From: Lewinellaceae bacterium
Lineage (GTDB): Bacteria > Bacteroidota > Bacteroidia > Chitinophagales > Saprospiraceae
NCBI GenBank assembly: GCA_020636445.1
Contig: JACJXV010000031.1
Coordinates: 1 to 42,730, forward strand
Direction: 5' to 3'
DNA length: 42,730 bases
A program made the position numbers and the translations under genes. The first letter of the stretch is position 1. Every line of letters begins with the position of its first letter. Positions 41,806-42,730 of this stretch are shown in pieces. The notes under the pieces were generated by a model, which did not search any database, was not told the origin of the DNA, and was given only the letters and a program-made list of their open reading frames with translations.

Positions 41806-42621
41806 GAGAAGTTGTTCGGCTGCTTTAGCGAGGAATCCGGGAAGAATTACGGCTTCCGTAAGCATGATTTTATCCGGATCGTCCAGGCGGTCGATCATTT
41901 CGAAGTATTTGGCTTCGCCATGATGTTCAATAACAATCTGGCGCTTCTCTTCCTGTTGGAAATAGTGGAGCATCCCTTCGGCATCCGCCTCGGGGTGAAA
42001 TTGCGTGCCAAAAACTTCGTCAGAAAAGCGAATAGCCATTATCGCCCGCTCGAGGGGAATATGCGGGCGAATTTTTTCCAGGCATAAAATTTTAGCTCCA
42101 AAGGCCCGCAGGTGCGTTCGGTTGGGCCGGATAACCTGATAATCTCGCGAATCTACTGCGTAAAAAGGCTCAGGGAGTCCATAGAACAGGGCTTCCTGAT
42201 GCCCCGCACCAACCCGGTGTACGGGCATGACCCCAAAAGAGGTAGACTTTCGCTTCGTTATTTCCGCCAAGCCCAGATGCTGCGTAACCATTTGAAAAGA
42301 ATGGCAAATCAGGAACATGTACTTTTTGCGAACGGCCCGTTGATTGTACTCAAAAAGGCGGTCAATAAAGCGGTAATAGTTTTCTTCCCAGGGATGGCCG
42401 GCGAGCAGCGGGCTACCAGGCCCACCTGTTGAGATATAAATATCAAAATCAAGCCCGGGGACCTCGTTCTTACCCCGCACATCAAATAGTTGGAAATCGC
42501 CAGCAACTCCTTCGTGTTCGAAGAATCGACGGATAATAGCCCGAATACAGCGCATACCTTCATTGGTATGGCCGTCGTACATGTCCAGAATGGCAATTCT
42601 TATTTGGTCCGTGCGTTTCAT
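41791..42621 (-). CDS. Class I glutamine amidotransferase-like protein
   Basis: 276 residues. It has a GATase-1 fold with the oxyanion region STGGPGSP (64-71), nucleophile Cys106 in LICHSFQ, and the His209/Glu211 pair in GTQFHPEAD, so the triad is complete. Family members remove ammonia from glutamine for a partner enzyme, or hydrolyse gamma-glutamyl compounds. The extra 60-residue C-terminal part is not in the minimal domain. The start lies 29 bases downstream of the right-hand copy of the dispersed repeat. Confidence 0.88.
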   Translation of the reverse strand: MKRTDQIRIAILDMYDGHTNEGMRCIRAIIRRFFEHEGVAGDFQLFDVRGKNEVPGLDFDIYISTGGPGSPLLAGHPWEENYYRFIDRLFEYNQRAVRKKYMFLICHSFQMVTQHLGLAEITKRKSTSFGVMPVHRVGAGHQEALFYGLPEPFYAVDSRDYQVIRPNRTHLRAFGAKILCLEKIRPHIPLERAIMAIRFSDEVFGTQFHPEADAEGMLHYFQQEEKRQIVIEHHGEAKYFEMIDRLDDPDKIMLTEAVILPGFLAKAAEQLLACPV

Positions 42622-42637
42622 GCGAGGGTTAGTCCCT

Positions 42638-42697
42638 TAAGTAATGGTACAATATTATCTATACCTTATTTCAGGCCCTTTTGAGCTCCCACTTCGT
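42638..42697 (-). repeat. Copy B of the inverted dispersed repeat, upstream of the amidotransferase gene
   Basis: Reverse-complement match of positions 1-60. Further right (42701-42730) is a GC-rich stretch with the dyad CGACGC/GCGTCG that may belong to the same element; its counterpart at the left would lie outside the window. Confidence 0.75.
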
Positions 42698-42730
42698 TAA
42701 AAAGCCTCGCCGACGCGCTGCGTCGCCTGC

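Noticed and set aside
1..42697. A 42-kb composite transposon bounded by the two inverted repeats
   Set aside because: The interval contains housekeeping genes (proS, rlmD), the repeats lie at gene starts, and no transposase is adjacent to them.

Overview
The window looks like chromosomal DNA of a Bacteroidota bacterium, probably of the Saprospiria/Lewinella type. The evidence is Bacteroidota-style promoters (TAnnTTTG -7 boxes at 12641, 16263, 19971 and 23285), mostly weak ribosome binding sites, a short archaeal-type ProRS, a FadL-like barrel ending in Phe, and a flank that looks near 50% G+C by eye. No tRNA, rRNA or CRISPR array was recognised. The genus is inference.

Left flank (1-23.3 kb), core and accessory metabolism: a molybdenum hydroxylase operon (small 2Fe-2S, large molybdopterin and FAD subunits; form II active site AYRGAGR), then a MoxR AAA+ ATPase and a CoxE-like VWA protein separated by two envelope proteins. 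After these come a ferritin-like/VIT1 metal transporter, a penicillin-acylase-family Ntn hydrolase, a lipoprotein with two cysteine-rich repeats, the run rlmD - small unknown - single-domain receiver - rfbA, an orphan moaD, a LysM lytic transglycosylase, a membrane TPR-like protein, proS, a low-complexity secreted protein and an outer membrane barrel.

Defence island (about 23.3-39.96 kb), visibly more A+T-rich. A tight plus-strand operon of six genes begins with a DUF4007 protein, a large P-loop ATPase and a PAPS-reductase-like PP-loop protein, i.e. an SspB-SspC-SspD-like single-strand DNA phosphorothioation module. It continues without a gap into a kinase with two separate GHKL ATPase domains plus an H-box-like segment, a divergent receiver-domain protein, and a His/Cys-motif protein of unknown function. 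Convergent to it, on the minus strand, lies a second operon: a PLD-nuclease/SF2-helicase gene, a 70-residue protein, a Rad50-like zinc-hook ATPase and a 158-residue protein. This may be the restriction arm (SspFGH-like), although I cannot assign the letters. An intact IS3-family element (37799-39141) splits the PLD-helicase gene. Removing the element and one copy of the 3-bp ATT duplication rejoins a continuous frame of 744 codons, so the restriction arm appears recently disabled.

Right flank (39.96-42.73 kb): a YdjM/DUF457 membrane hydrolase, a small membrane protein and a class I glutamine amidotransferase. A roughly 60-bp repeat lies at both ends of the window in opposite orientation, each time just upstream of a gene start.

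The main candidate for something undescribed is the fusion, within one operon, of the sulfur-modification module with the dual-ATPase kinase, the receiver protein and the unknown protein.
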